Assembly (NCBI GenBank): GCA_027484445.1
Contig: JAIXSY010000055.1
Span: 372,001 to 436,000, forward strand
DNA: 64,000 nt
Source of the DNA: Verrucomicrobiaceae bacterium
Lineage (GTDB): Bacteria > Verrucomicrobiota > Verrucomicrobiia > Verrucomicrobiales > Verrucomicrobiaceae
Direction: 5' to 3'
Below the pieces are notes generated by a model. The model had not been told where the DNA came from and made no database searches. It saw only the letters and a program-made list of their open reading frames with translations. Made by a program: the position numbers and the translations under genes. Positions within the stretch are counted from its first letter, which is position 1. The number at the start of each line of letters is the position of its first letter. Below, piece after piece: positions 40,938-50,004 of the stretch.

Positions 40938-42896
40938 TCAGCGTCCTCCGTGACGTTGATTGAAATCATTTTTGAAGGAATCCGCGAGGATTTCTTCAAC
41001 TTTGCTGATGAGGATCAGGCCTGCGTAGATTTCAACAACTCGATTGCCACCTTCTTCATCAGAGAGTATTTCAGTTGGGCCATAATCACCGCATAGATCT
41101 GCCCCACGGCCCAAGGATTGACGAATCACTTCATTCACGGAGCGCGCACGCCACTGACTGAGACGGATGTTGATGGCTTGGCTCCCGGTCATGGAGGCAT
41201 AGCCTACGACCAAGACCTGACAGTCTGCATCGGACAGTAGCTCTGCGACCTCGGGCTTCTGGAGAGCAGCTTGGATGTCATGCACCTGCTCAGGCTTCAG
41301 TCTGTGTTCGTTGTGTCCAAATGAAACCGTGGCGACCCGCACTGCGCGGCGTAGCCGCGAAACAATGGTGCGGAGCATTTCCTTGTCTTTGTTGGTGAAG
41401 TGACGGTTGGCTTTTTCGATCCGTTCCATCAAAAACGTGCGCATGCGGTCATCAATCGCGGCTTGATCCAAGCTCACTTGTTGCACTTCAACAGAGGAGG
41501 TCGGGGAGGCGGTCAGCGGAGTCGCAGGTGACGCCTGCATCGAATTTGGAGTCAGGGGCGCTGCTGGGGTGCCCCCCATTGACTGGGGCTGCTCGGGGAG
41601 GGGTAAAGCTGCTGCCACAGGGCTATCCATCGGAGCCTGAGGACGAGCACGAATCTCGATCTCGAAGGCACGTGTCTCTAGCTTGCCATCCTTTCGGATC
41701 ACCCTGAATTCTCCTTGGAACTTGCCTGCCTTTTCAGGTTTACCCGTCATGCGCCAGCTGCCAGAGCCAACTGGTTTTTGCTCCACCTGCAACCCTGTCA
41801 CTGACTCGCCAATCCAATGCAGCGAGAGCGAGCTAACACCATTGACGATCTTGGTGTAGCTGGTGGCAGGGATGGGCTTGCCCTCCATGAGCGGAAGCGA
41901 TTGAGGATGAAACACCCAATCTGCTTGCTGCCTTTCTTTGACCCAAAGAGTCAGGGTCGCTGGGATGGCCCGGCGTTGACCGCGAGTCGCCTGAATCTTC
42001 ACCACATGTCGTCCAGGCTGCCGGAGAGCCCCCGTGAGAAAGTAATCCCAGCCATCGTGAAATTCTTCGCCGCTATCCAACGTGACGCCTTCGGGCAGCA
42101 CCGTGTTCTCCACGTCCACCTGACCTTTAAAAACCGTCACCCGCACGTCGGGCAGTTCCTGGCCGAGGTTCACTTCGACAAAGTCAGGTTCAACCATGAC
42201 TTCAGGTGCCTTGAGGTATTGCGCGAGCTGAAAACCACCCAAGGCCGCGAGGGCTGCAAGCGCCACGATGATGGCGAGCCTGCGATGACTAGGCGGCTTG
42301 ATCTCGAATTCCTCCGGCTCGGGGCTGGGGGCTGGCAAAGGTTCTGGCACTGCCTTGCCGCCATCGTCCCAGCGATTCCAGACAATCGGCGAACGCATGA
42401 CTTTCGGGCGGTGAGGCAGACTCGGCTCAGAGGCCACTGCCATTTGCACCGGTAGGGATTCCCCGCCAGGAGAAACGGGCTGCGCAGACTGAGCTGCGGC
42501 AGTCTGTGAAGGTTCATCTTCCTGCTGCGAAAGTGAAAAAGACTCCTGTTTCGGCAAGCTGGCCGCATCTCGGTTTTGAAAGGCGACTGCCACCGAAGGG
42601 CTGAACGAAAAGGGAATCTCGGCCTCCGTTCGCAGCAAAAAAGCCTGCGGCGCAGGGTTCAAGCCAGCCAAGATCAAGGGGCTGCCCTGCGCCACGCACC
42701 AGTGCTGAAGTTCGACCAACTGTCGCAAGCCTGCTTGATCGATCTCGGGCACTTGGGCGCAGTCGAGAATGATCTTGCAGCCTTTGTCCACCGAGGACTT
42801 CACGCTCGCGATGAGCTTCGAGCCGGTGGCATGGTCCAGGACACCGTGGAGAGATGCAATGTGAACACCGTTCGCGTTTTGGATGGAGAATGGCAT
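40938..42896 (-). CDS. STAS - transmembrane - OmpA-like fusion protein
   Basis: 652 residues. Residues 1-100 form an anti-sigma-antagonist-like STAS domain (VHIASLHGVLDHATGSKLIA, IILDCAQVPEIDQAGLRQLV), but the usual phosphorylatable Ser position reads IDQAG. A Pro/Ser-rich linker leads to one membrane helix (RLAIIVALAALAALGGFQLA, about 206-227). It is followed by Ig-like/putative cadherin-type segments (240-430), a linker, and a C-terminal OmpA-like domain (LLSDADCQVLVVGYASMTGS, SQWRARSVNEVI, GGNRVVEI). This places STAS in the cytoplasm and the peptidoglycan-binding domain in the periplasm. No partner kinase or phosphatase gene is adjacent. Confidence 0.82.
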   Translation of the reverse strand: MPFSIQNANGVHIASLHGVLDHATGSKLIASVKSSVDKGCKIILDCAQVPEIDQAGLRQLVELQHWCVAQGSPLILAGLNPAPQAFLLRTEAEIPFSFSPSVAVAFQNRDAASLPKQESFSLSQQEDEPSQTAAAQSAQPVSPGGESLPVQMAVASEPSLPHRPKVMRSPIVWNRWDDGGKAVPEPLPAPSPEPEEFEIKPPSHRRLAIIVALAALAALGGFQLAQYLKAPEVMVEPDFVEVNLGQELPDVRVTVFKGQVDVENTVLPEGVTLDSGEEFHDGWDYFLTGALRQPGRHVVKIQATRGQRRAIPATLTLWVKERQQADWVFHPQSLPLMEGKPIPATSYTKIVNGVSSLSLHWIGESVTGLQVEQKPVGSGSWRMTGKPEKAGKFQGEFRVIRKDGKLETRAFEIEIRARPQAPMDSPVAAALPLPEQPQSMGGTPAAPLTPNSMQASPATPLTASPTSSVEVQQVSLDQAAIDDRMRTFLMERIEKANRHFTNKDKEMLRTIVSRLRRAVRVATVSFGHNEHRLKPEQVHDIQAALQKPEVAELLSDADCQVLVVGYASMTGSQAINIRLSQWRARSVNEVIRQSLGRGADLCGDYGPTEILSDEEGGNRVVEIYAGLILISKVEEILADSFKNDFNQRHGGR

Positions 42897-43000
42897 AACG
42901 GGATGAAAGGCTATACGGGTAGCCCCTCCCGCCCGTCAAGCTTTCCGCAGCCGGAACACCTTCCAGGCATCACTTTCTCCAATCCCTGCGAACGCGTGGA

Positions 43001-46000
43001 TCAGTCGAGGAACTGAAACTCATTCGACATCATGAGCACTTGTGCGAGCTGGGCGAGAGGCGACTGCGGTTTCGTTCGGTTCAGGGGCCAGCCGTCAGGG
43101 CCGCAGAAATCGGTGTCTGATTTGGTGATTAGGGCCAAGCTGCCATCGGCATTCACGCGTTCGATCTTGGGTGTCCAGCTGTAGCTGTCGCTGTCCGTGC
43201 TACCTTCGCAGTCCACCACAAAGGAAAGAACCTCTCCCTCCTGCACTTCGATCTCAGCCGTCACATCGACGCTCTCCACTGGCTTCAAAAGGCGATTGAA
43301 GATGACTCCCTGGCGACTCGACACCAGCAGCGCACGGATGCCATTGCCACGCTCACTGCTGCGCTTCAGCACACCGCTAAGGCGCACGCGCTCTTGTGGG
43401 AAGGGGGAAGTCCACTGCAAAACCGAGGCATAATCACGCCCAGGATGGCCACCATTTCCGGCCAGAAAAAGATGACCAAAGTCCTTGTCAGGAAAGGCAT
43501 CTGCGGGAAACCAGCGGTTCTTGGTCTGGGCACTTTGGCCAAAGTGCTGCATCGGCTTCACTACCCCCAGCTTCGGCTGCCCGGAGTCATCCTTTTCCAC
43601 TTTGCCATAGCCATAGCTCCACACAAACGCACTGCTGCGGCGACGCAGTTCCTGACTGTCATGCAGGAATCTCTGGGCGAGTTCGGTCTCTTCAGGCCGT
43701 GGATCACGATGCAGCACACGCTGGTAGAGGTTAGCGATGGATTGTCCATCGACCTCACTGCCTCGGATTTCCGTTTTTGCAGCCACGCGGCTGGCCCGCT
43801 GCGACATGAAGGGGCTGTTCATCAAAAACAACGCCTGCTGGGGCACTGTTGTCACGTAGCGCATCGGGCTGTGGCTGTCAGGATTGGCAAAATCAAACAT
43901 GGCCGGCACGGTCGGCTGGTCATATCGGTTCACCATCAGGAAGAGGCTGCGGCGCAGATCCGCCTTGGCGTCATCGTGCGGCACCGGCCTCCCTTTTTGG
44001 ATGCCTAAATCGAGATCCGCACTGGCCTGGAGCAATGCATCACGCATGGACTCGTAATCCAGTCGTTGGCGATTGTAGCGACTCAGCAGTTCATTATCGG
44101 CGTCCTTCAGTGCCTTTTGTCCTGTCAGGTCGCTGCTCTGCTGCCAGGTGCGGCTGGTCAAAATGTAACGGTGCAGCTGCTTCAAGCTCCAACCATGATC
44201 CATGAGGTAAGCGGCCAGATGGTCGAGCAATTCCACCTGCACTGGCTTGGTCGTCTGCACCCCAAAGTCACTGGTTTGTCCCACCAGAGGTTTGCCGAAA
44301 TGCAGCTGCCAGACCCGGTTCGCGATGACACGTGCCGTCAGGGGGTTGTCTCGGCTAGCAATCTTTTGCGCCAATTCCAGACGTCCGGAGCCATTTTGGA
44401 AAGTTTGACCTCCGAACATGGTCAGCCATCCCCGTGGCGCGGGATCTCCCTGACGGGCAGGATTTCCACGCATGAAGACCCGCACGTCGTTGGGCTTGGG
44501 CTTGTCGAGACTGACCATGGCACGTGGTGGTGCCCCAGGATGTTCGCTTTCCAGCTTCACACGCTCGTTGCCGAACTTGGTGATTTTGTCCAAGTCCTTG
44601 CGGGTGAAGAAGACGTTCGCCTGCTCCACGGGCACCGCCATGGGGCTAGGATCGGCGAGCAGGATCTCACGCACCTGCTTCCAGTCGGCATTGTCAGGCT
44701 CTTTTCCATCCAGACAGGTCAGGAAGATATCCGCATACATCTGCGCGATGTCGGCAAAGCTTTTCGGCACAGGCCGCTTCGTCAGCTCATGGCGTGGCAC
44801 AGCATTCAAACCGCTGGTGGGCTGCGTGAGCGAGGCGACCAGCGTGGCAGCCTTGGTGGCAAAGTCGGCCGCAGGCACTTCGGCAAAGGCTTTCCATGCG
44901 ATCATGACCGGATGTGGCTTACCTTTCAGGGCATGACGTTGGACAAAATCACCCCACTTGTCAGCGACAGTGTCCCGCAGCTTCAGCTGACCTGCGCGGC
45001 CTTTCATGGCGATGCGATCTTTGATGCCTGAGGCTTCTTGGGCAAAGGCAAGATATTGCTGCACACGGTCGCGGCTGCGGATTTCCTGGTGCACTTCTTT
45101 TTTGAAGGCCAGCTCCTTCGCGGCGATCTCTGCCACCTTCGCTTCATAGTCGCGGAAAGCGGACTCATCGGGTGCCTTGCCAATCACGGGCAGGTCCTTT
45201 TGCTCAGGCTGCTCCGTGCTGTTGAAGATGGAATAGAGCGCGTAGTAATCCTTGCTGGGAATGGGGTCATACTTGTGGTTATGGCAGCGCGCGCAGCCTA
45301 CGGTGAGCCCCATCATGCCACGCGTGACGACATCAATGCGGTCGTCGATCTGCAAAAGACGGTCGCTGATGAATTTGTCCCCGACATTGAGGAAACCGAG
45401 CGCGGCGAGCGAGGGGTGCCCAGGTTGGTTGGCATAGATCTTATCTGCTGCGATTTGCAGCATCAGAAACTGGTCGTAGGGCAGGTCTTCATTCAGCGAC
45501 TGCACGACCCAGTCGCGGTAGGTGTAGGCATAGGGGTAGTTGATGTTCCGGCCTGCGACTTGATAACCATCCGTGTCAGCATAGCGCGCGACATCAAGCC
45601 AGTGTCGAGCCCAGCGCTGGCCGTAGCCTGGACTGGCGAGTAGCCGAGTCACCAGCTTGTCCACATTCGGCTCACGGATGAAGGCCTGCACCTCCTCGTA
45701 GCTGGGTTGAAGACCGGTTAGGGTGACGTGGATACGGCGGCAAAGTGTGGCAGGATCAGCCACCGGCGCGAAGTCGAGTCCTGCAGCGTTGAGCTTGGAT
45801 TCGACCAAGCGATCCACACTCGCACCGGGCTGAGCTTTGACAGGCACAAAAGCCCAATGGCTCTTCCAGTCAGGAGCTTCATGGGCCACTTCCTTTTCCG
45901 CAGGCCAGGGCAATCCCATGACGATCCATTTTTCGATCGCGGCGATCTGCTCGGGCTTCAGCTTGTCGCCCTTCTTGGGCATGGCCTCTACCCCAGGGGC

Positions 46001-46294
46001 ATGGCTGATCATCTTGAAGAGCTTCGAGGCAGCTGCATTGCCAGGTTCCACCACTTTGCCGTAATCGCTGCCCTTCAGCAGGGCAGAGCGCAGGTCCACG
46101 CGCAGTCCATTCTCGTGCTTGTGCCCCGCATGGCAGTCGTAGCAATTCTCCGCCAGCACAGGGCGGACGTGCTTTTCGAAGAACTCAATCTGCTCGGGAG
46201 GAAAGGAAGCTGTCTCCGCCAGCACAGCAGGTGCACCGAGCATGGCGGAAAGGCCACTGAGAAGAACAAGGGGACGTGAGAGGGGGGATGTCAT
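43001..46294 (-). CDS. PSD1-type protein: planctomycete cytochrome C, DUF1549 and DUF1553 domains
   Basis: A 1097-residue secreted protein. A signal peptide is followed by the PSCyt1 domain with a c-type heme site (RPVLAENCYDCHAGHKHENG), then DUF1549 (RIHVTLTGLQPSYEEVQAFI, GRNINYPYAYTYRDWVVQSL, CARCHNHKYDPIPSKDYYAL with a second CxxCH) and DUF1553 (NPLTARVIANRVWQLHFGKP, RQRLDYESMRDALLQASADL, MNSPFMSQRASR). Large families of these occur in Planctomycetes and Verrucomicrobia and are thought to act in polysaccharide or sulfated-sugar degradation. The usual DUF1501 partner is not adjacent. Confidence 0.94.
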   Translation of the reverse strand: MTSPLSRPLVLLSGLSAMLGAPAVLAETASFPPEQIEFFEKHVRPVLAENCYDCHAGHKHENGLRVDLRSALLKGSDYGKVVEPGNAAASKLFKMISHAPGVEAMPKKGDKLKPEQIAAIEKWIVMGLPWPAEKEVAHEAPDWKSHWAFVPVKAQPGASVDRLVESKLNAAGLDFAPVADPATLCRRIHVTLTGLQPSYEEVQAFIREPNVDKLVTRLLASPGYGQRWARHWLDVARYADTDGYQVAGRNINYPYAYTYRDWVVQSLNEDLPYDQFLMLQIAADKIYANQPGHPSLAALGFLNVGDKFISDRLLQIDDRIDVVTRGMMGLTVGCARCHNHKYDPIPSKDYYALYSIFNSTEQPEQKDLPVIGKAPDESAFRDYEAKVAEIAAKELAFKKEVHQEIRSRDRVQQYLAFAQEASGIKDRIAMKGRAGQLKLRDTVADKWGDFVQRHALKGKPHPVMIAWKAFAEVPAADFATKAATLVASLTQPTSGLNAVPRHELTKRPVPKSFADIAQMYADIFLTCLDGKEPDNADWKQVREILLADPSPMAVPVEQANVFFTRKDLDKITKFGNERVKLESEHPGAPPRAMVSLDKPKPNDVRVFMRGNPARQGDPAPRGWLTMFGGQTFQNGSGRLELAQKIASRDNPLTARVIANRVWQLHFGKPLVGQTSDFGVQTTKPVQVELLDHLAAYLMDHGWSLKQLHRYILTSRTWQQSSDLTGQKALKDADNELLSRYNRQRLDYESMRDALLQASADLDLGIQKGRPVPHDDAKADLRRSLFLMVNRYDQPTVPAMFDFANPDSHSPMRYVTTVPQQALFLMNSPFMSQRASRVAAKTEIRGSEVDGQSIANLYQRVLHRDPRPEETELAQRFLHDSQELRRRSSAFVWSYGYGKVEKDDSGQPKLGVVKPMQHFGQSAQTKNRWFPADAFPDKDFGHLFLAGNGGHPGRDYASVLQWTSPFPQERVRLSGVLKRSSERGNGIRALLVSSRQGVIFNRLLKPVESVDVTAEIEVQEGEVLSFVVDCEGSTDSDSYSWTPKIERVNADGSLALITKSDTDFCGPDGWPLNRTKPQSPLAQLAQVLMMSNEFQFLD

Positions 46295-46394
46295 GGGGGG
46301 ACAGACAGCAAGCGGAATGCCGCAAAACCTGGGCAGAAAACTATACGAGCCACATCACGCTGCCTTGCAGCTCTTCTCAGGGCGAAGTCTGGCC

Positions 46395-47735
46395 TCAACC
46401 CGCGATCGGGGACGCATTCACGGCCACGCAGGGCAGCATGATGGCGTCCTTCATGCCATGCAGGATTTTTTTATCGGCAGGACAAACCGTGGCCAGCACA
46501 CCGGAGAGATGCACCTCCTCCGTTCCCTGGGGAATGAAGTAGTAGGGGCAAAGTCGCACGCGGGCCTTCATCGGCACTGCTTCCGTGCGCGCGTCATCCC
46601 AGCGCGTGTGGACCACGCTACGCCCTTTGTGAAAACGCTGAAGCAAATAAGGATTCTGCGGATAAGCCGCCAGAGCTTCATCCAAAGCATGCGACCATTC
46701 CTCCTGCGACAAGTCATGCCCGATGGACACACTGCGTGAGCCCCAACCGATCTCGGAAAAGCCGCTGACCTTCAGCACCAGTTCCCGCTGCTTGCTGCCA
46801 AACCGCCGCACTTCCTCCCACGCGTGTGTGTCTAGACCAGGCAGGATGACCGTGGGGGGAAGCGGCGTAGGATCGACCACCCAACCCTGGGGAACGATAC
46901 GATGGAGCAGCTGTAGCTCATCAGGCCTGAGCTGCTGCTGCCACCAGAACTGCAACTGCGGGCAGTGAAACAGAACCAGCCAGAGTTTTTCCTCCAGGTA
47001 AGCTTTCAGCGGTGGTGTGAAGTGCAAATCCCCCTGCTCTGCCATGCGCAGCATTTCCAGAGAAAGATCCACCGCATCAAGGTCAAAGAGCTCAAAGAAG
47101 CGGTACAGGCTAGCTCCATGCAATTCACTGGGCGTGAGGTTCCAGGGATTCATCACCGAGCGCGGGTAGGCGCTGCTGTCTCGGTCATTCAGACGACCGA
47201 CCAGCCATTCCATCTCCGGCTGGTAGTCCCCTGACTCCCGAGAGACCAAAATGTCCTCTCGGGGGAAAGCGGACGCAAAACCGTCGATCATGCCTTCACG
47301 GCCACCGATCACCGCCTGACCAAGATCGGCGTAAGTCTCGTTCATCCAAGCTGTCAGGCCGATGCCGCCAGGCAGCGAGTCGATCTCCGCCAGAGTGAAA
47401 CCCTCTTCCGTGAGCACGAGGTCTGGGCGCAGCACTCCGGGCAAGTCGTCCCGCCACCGGGTGTGACGACCGAGCTTGACCACGCGCTCGGGTTTGCCCT
47501 GATCCATGAGCGCAGCGACCCAAGCAAGCTCAGGCTGCACGAGGCTCGCTTGGTAAAGTCGATCACAGGCACGCTGAAAAGCACGCAAAGCAGGCCCCAG
47601 TGCCTCAAGCGTAGCGATCATGTCCAGACTCAGAGGAAAGGCATCGGGCGAGAGCAGCCATTCTTTGTCCCGAAACATGCCCTCAGCAGGCATGGACTGG
47701 CGCAGATGGGCGATGCGGTCGGCAGGCGTGGACAT
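46395..47735 (-). CDS. Conserved protein, possibly ATP-grasp-like, in ExbBD operon
   Basis: 446 residues from ATG 47735. GFTLAEIDSLPGGIGLTAWM followed by NETYADLG resembles the Glu-Asn/Asp-containing strand and Gly-rich turn of circularly permuted ATP-grasp enzymes. VLKVSGFSEIGWGSRSVSIG and QNPYLLQRFHKGRSVVHTRW resemble their Lys and nucleotide-binding segments. PMKARVRLCPYYFIP is near the end. I cannot name a substrate. The track start adds 66 residues overlapping the zinc-ribbon gene. It lies 4 bp after the zinc-ribbon gene, as the last member of the ExbB/ExbD operon. Confidence 0.6.
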   Translation of the reverse strand: MSTPADRIAHLRQSMPAEGMFRDKEWLLSPDAFPLSLDMIATLEALGPALRAFQRACDRLYQASLVQPELAWVAALMDQGKPERVVKLGRHTRWRDDLPGVLRPDLVLTEEGFTLAEIDSLPGGIGLTAWMNETYADLGQAVIGGREGMIDGFASAFPREDILVSRESGDYQPEMEWLVGRLNDRDSSAYPRSVMNPWNLTPSELHGASLYRFFELFDLDAVDLSLEMLRMAEQGDLHFTPPLKAYLEEKLWLVLFHCPQLQFWWQQQLRPDELQLLHRIVPQGWVVDPTPLPPTVILPGLDTHAWEEVRRFGSKQRELVLKVSGFSEIGWGSRSVSIGHDLSQEEWSHALDEALAAYPQNPYLLQRFHKGRSVVHTRWDDARTEAVPMKARVRLCPYYFIPQGTEEVHLSGVLATVCPADKKILHGMKDAIMLPCVAVNASPIAG

Positions 47736-47739
47736 GGGA

Positions 47740-47979
47740 TCAAATGGGGCGCAGTGCACCGCGCTGGTTACGACTGCCGCAGGAAGGACAGGTGCTGACA
47801 GCTCCCTGCTCTGTCGGCGTATAGGTGCAGCTGCAAATGCGGCACTGAATGGCAATCCGACGGCGGCGGACCTCACGACGGCGCTCTTGCCACAGTGTCC
47901 AGGTCCAAAGCGCGACAACGAGGGTGACGCCAATCAGCATGACCACCACGATGAGGGAGCTGAGGTGAAGACGGATCAT
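47740..47979 (-). CDS. Small membrane protein with C-terminal zinc ribbon
   Basis: 79 residues: an N-terminal membrane helix (LIVVVMLIGVTLVVALWTWT), a basic stretch (ERRREVRRRRIA) and a four-Cys zinc ribbon (CRICSCTY...CPSCGSRN). Positive charges after the helix place the ribbon in the cytoplasm. Its start overlaps the TonB-like gene's stop by 4 bp, and the ATP-grasp-like gene starts 4 bp after its end. Function unknown. Confidence 0.8.
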   Translation of the reverse strand: MIRLHLSSLIVVVMLIGVTLVVALWTWTLWQERRREVRRRRIAIQCRICSCTYTPTEQGAVSTCPSCGSRNQRGALRPI

Positions 47980-48728
47980 GGCGCTTTGGCTTTTTCAATC
48001 TGCCACTCGAAGGTGACCTCTGCCCAATCCAGCTCTGCTGCCCCCTGACCTGCTGGCTGAAAGCGAGAGACAAGCAGGGCATCGTGCAGACGAGCATGGA
48101 TTTGGGGATCCTCCGAGCTGCTCAGCGGCAGCACCAGCAGTGGGCGCCCCCGGGCATCCAGCCCGACCCGGAACCTGACACGCTCAGGATCGAGGAGCAG
48201 GATGCCGCTGAGATCTCCTGACTGCAAGACTGGCCGACCCTGCACCTGCATCCGCAGCTGGGCTGCGGGTCGCGGAGCCACCGGCGCTGGCACTGTAGCA
48301 CGCGGCACGGGCGGCAGGACATCCTCGACACGCATGACGCCGAGCGGCGCGGCCACAGGGCTAGGGTGAGTCGCATCTTCCCCACGCAGACTGGCCTGAA
48401 AGCCACGGGTGCCAGGACGAAAGCTCGGCAGCAAGACGGCAGGAACTTCGCTGACCGCCATGGATTCACTCGGCAGCAGGGCGAAGCTGCGATCCATCGC
48501 CCGATGGATCAAAGCGCGCTCCGCAGGCACTTCAGGATTCAGCAAAATCATCTGCTGCGGGCGGGCAACGAGCGTCGGTGTCTCTGGAGTGACGATGCGG
48601 AACAAAATGAATAGCGATGCTAGCCCCAGTAGCGTGAGCAGCAGAAAGCCTCCGAGCCAGACAGAAGACACGTCGTGCCGCCGCCAGTCAAAGATCAGCT
48701 GAGATTCCGAGGCTGGCCGGTGCTTCAT
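47976..48728 (-). CDS. TonB/TolA-like periplasmic energy-transfer protein (tentative)
   Basis: 250 residues with one N-terminal membrane helix (VWLGGFLLLTLLGLASLFIL), a Pro/Ala/Val-rich periplasmic segment (LPPVPRATVPAPVAPRPAAQ) and a compact C-terminal domain (GILLLDPERVRFRVGLDARG, QIHARLHDALLVSRFQPAG). Position right after exbD with a 4-bp overlap and the topology fit the third component of an ExbBD-TonB-type complex. No convincing TonB_C motif is visible, so this is contextual. Confidence 0.6.
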   Translation of the reverse strand: MKHRPASESQLIFDWRRHDVSSVWLGGFLLLTLLGLASLFILFRIVTPETPTLVARPQQMILLNPEVPAERALIHRAMDRSFALLPSESMAVSEVPAVLLPSFRPGTRGFQASLRGEDATHPSPVAAPLGVMRVEDVLPPVPRATVPAPVAPRPAAQLRMQVQGRPVLQSGDLSGILLLDPERVRFRVGLDARGRPLLVLPLSSSEDPQIHARLHDALLVSRFQPAGQGAAELDWAEVTFEWQIEKAKAP

Positions 48729-49147
48729 CGGGCGCTAGCAGGTTTTTCCGGTGGCGGGGTGGTGGACAGCGCGACCTCATAGCCCAGTTCCATGGCTAGA
48801 CTGCCGACCTCTGCAAAACGTCCCGCCGGTGCTTGACGATCCGTGTGCAGCAGCAGCATGCGCTCACCGCTGCGGCCCTGCTGTAGCTCGGTGCGCAGTT
48901 GCTCCCAGCTGACCTTTTTGCCATCAAAGTAAATGGGTGATCCATCCCCACCGGCCAGCGTGACAATGTGTGCCCGATCAAAACCCGTCAGGCGGCTGCT
49001 CGACCGTGGTTTTTCCACCTTGATCCCAGACTGCTCGACAAAACCACTGCTGAATAGAAAACAGACCAGCAGAAGCAGGATCGCATTCAGCAGAGGAGTG
49101 ACGTAGAGCCAGGGGCTCTGCCTGGGCAGATGACTCTCAAGCTTCAT
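48725..49147 (-). CDS. ExbD/TolR-family biopolymer transport protein
   Basis: 140 residues: a short cytoplasmic start, a membrane helix (PLLNAILLLLVCFLFSSGF) and a periplasmic domain (GSPIYFDGKKVSWEQLRTEL, LLLHTDRQAPAGRFAEVGSL) as in ExbD/TolR. The usual helix Asp (D in NVTPLVDVMLVLL) reads TPLLNAILLLL here, so the proton-carrying aspartate appears replaced by Asn. It starts 18 bp after exbB. Confidence 0.82.
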   Translation of the reverse strand: MKLESHLPRQSPWLYVTPLLNAILLLLVCFLFSSGFVEQSGIKVEKPRSSSRLTGFDRAHIVTLAGGDGSPIYFDGKKVSWEQLRTELQQGRSGERMLLLHTDRQAPAGRFAEVGSLAMELGYEVALSTTPPPEKPASAR

Positions 49148-49165
49148 GAGATGCGACAGGTGGGA

Positions 49166-49855
49166 TCACGGCTGCGCTTTCCGAGAGCGCGGCTTGGCAG
49201 CAGAGGATTCTTCGAGCGGCTGGCGGAACTCGACGATGTTGTCGGCAGCGCGCGCGTCTTCGATGAGATTCACGATCTCCACCCCCGCCCGCTCCATGTC
49301 ATGCATGATCGAGCGAGCTCTCGCACTGAGAAAGGCATAAAACAGGTAGGCCGGAATGGCCACCACCAGACCAAGAGCTGAGGTGATCAGGCTCTGGTAA
49401 ACCCCACGAGCCACCTCGGCAGGCGTGGTGAAGCCGTTCGTGCTGGACAGATTCGTGAAGCTATCCAGAAGCCCAATGACAGTGCCGAGCAGGCCGATGA
49501 GCGGCCCGGCGTGGGCGATGGCATTCAAAATGGGCAAGTAGCGCTCCAGCCGTGGCACCTCCAGCTGACCAGCTTCTTGGACAATCTCCTTCAGCTGCTC
49601 ACGTGAGGCGTGCTGACGCAGGATCGCCGCATGGATGACACGCCCTGCCGGCACACGCGTGGCCACGCATTCTTGCAGAGCCTCAGCAAAATTCCGCCGG
49701 CGGATCAGCGCCGCCAGACCTGCCAGAAACTCGCCCACGTTCATGCTCGCCCGATGGTAGTAGGCTAGCCTCTCGAAAAAAATCGCCAGGGAAAACCCCA
49801 GGCACGCCATCAGCAGCCAGACCAGCGGGCCGCCTTTGGAGATGAGTTCGGTCAT
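49166..49855 (-). CDS. MotA/TolQ/ExbB-family proton channel protein
   Basis: 229 residues from ATG 49855 (MTELISKGGPLVWLLMACLG). Three membrane helices and the family core LIGLLGTVIGLLDSFTNLSS and GVYQSLITSALGLVVAIPAYLFYAFL are present. With ExbD it forms the proton-driven stator that energises an outer-membrane or envelope process. The track start at 49918 is 21 codons upstream and less family-like. The C-terminus is basic (SSAAKPRSRKAQP). First gene of a five-gene operon. Confidence 0.92.
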   Translation of the reverse strand: MTELISKGGPLVWLLMACLGFSLAIFFERLAYYHRASMNVGEFLAGLAALIRRRNFAEALQECVATRVPAGRVIHAAILRQHASREQLKEIVQEAGQLEVPRLERYLPILNAIAHAGPLIGLLGTVIGLLDSFTNLSSTNGFTTPAEVARGVYQSLITSALGLVVAIPAYLFYAFLSARARSIMHDMERAGVEIVNLIEDARAADNIVEFRQPLEESSAAKPRSRKAQP

Positions 49856-50004
49856 AATCTGCAAAATAGAAGATGGAAAATCAGATGGCTGAGCCACGAA
49901 GTGCCAGCCGAACCCCACAGCGTAGAGCAGAAGGGATGCCTCTTGATTAAAATTCCAAAAAACGCCACAAGTCTAGCCCTCATTCTTTCACGGAGCCAAA
50001 CATT

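Noticed and set aside
44066-45031. 321-aa plus-strand ORF opposite the PSD1 gene
   Set aside because: Shadow of a clear minus-strand gene with CxxCH and DUF1553 motifs.
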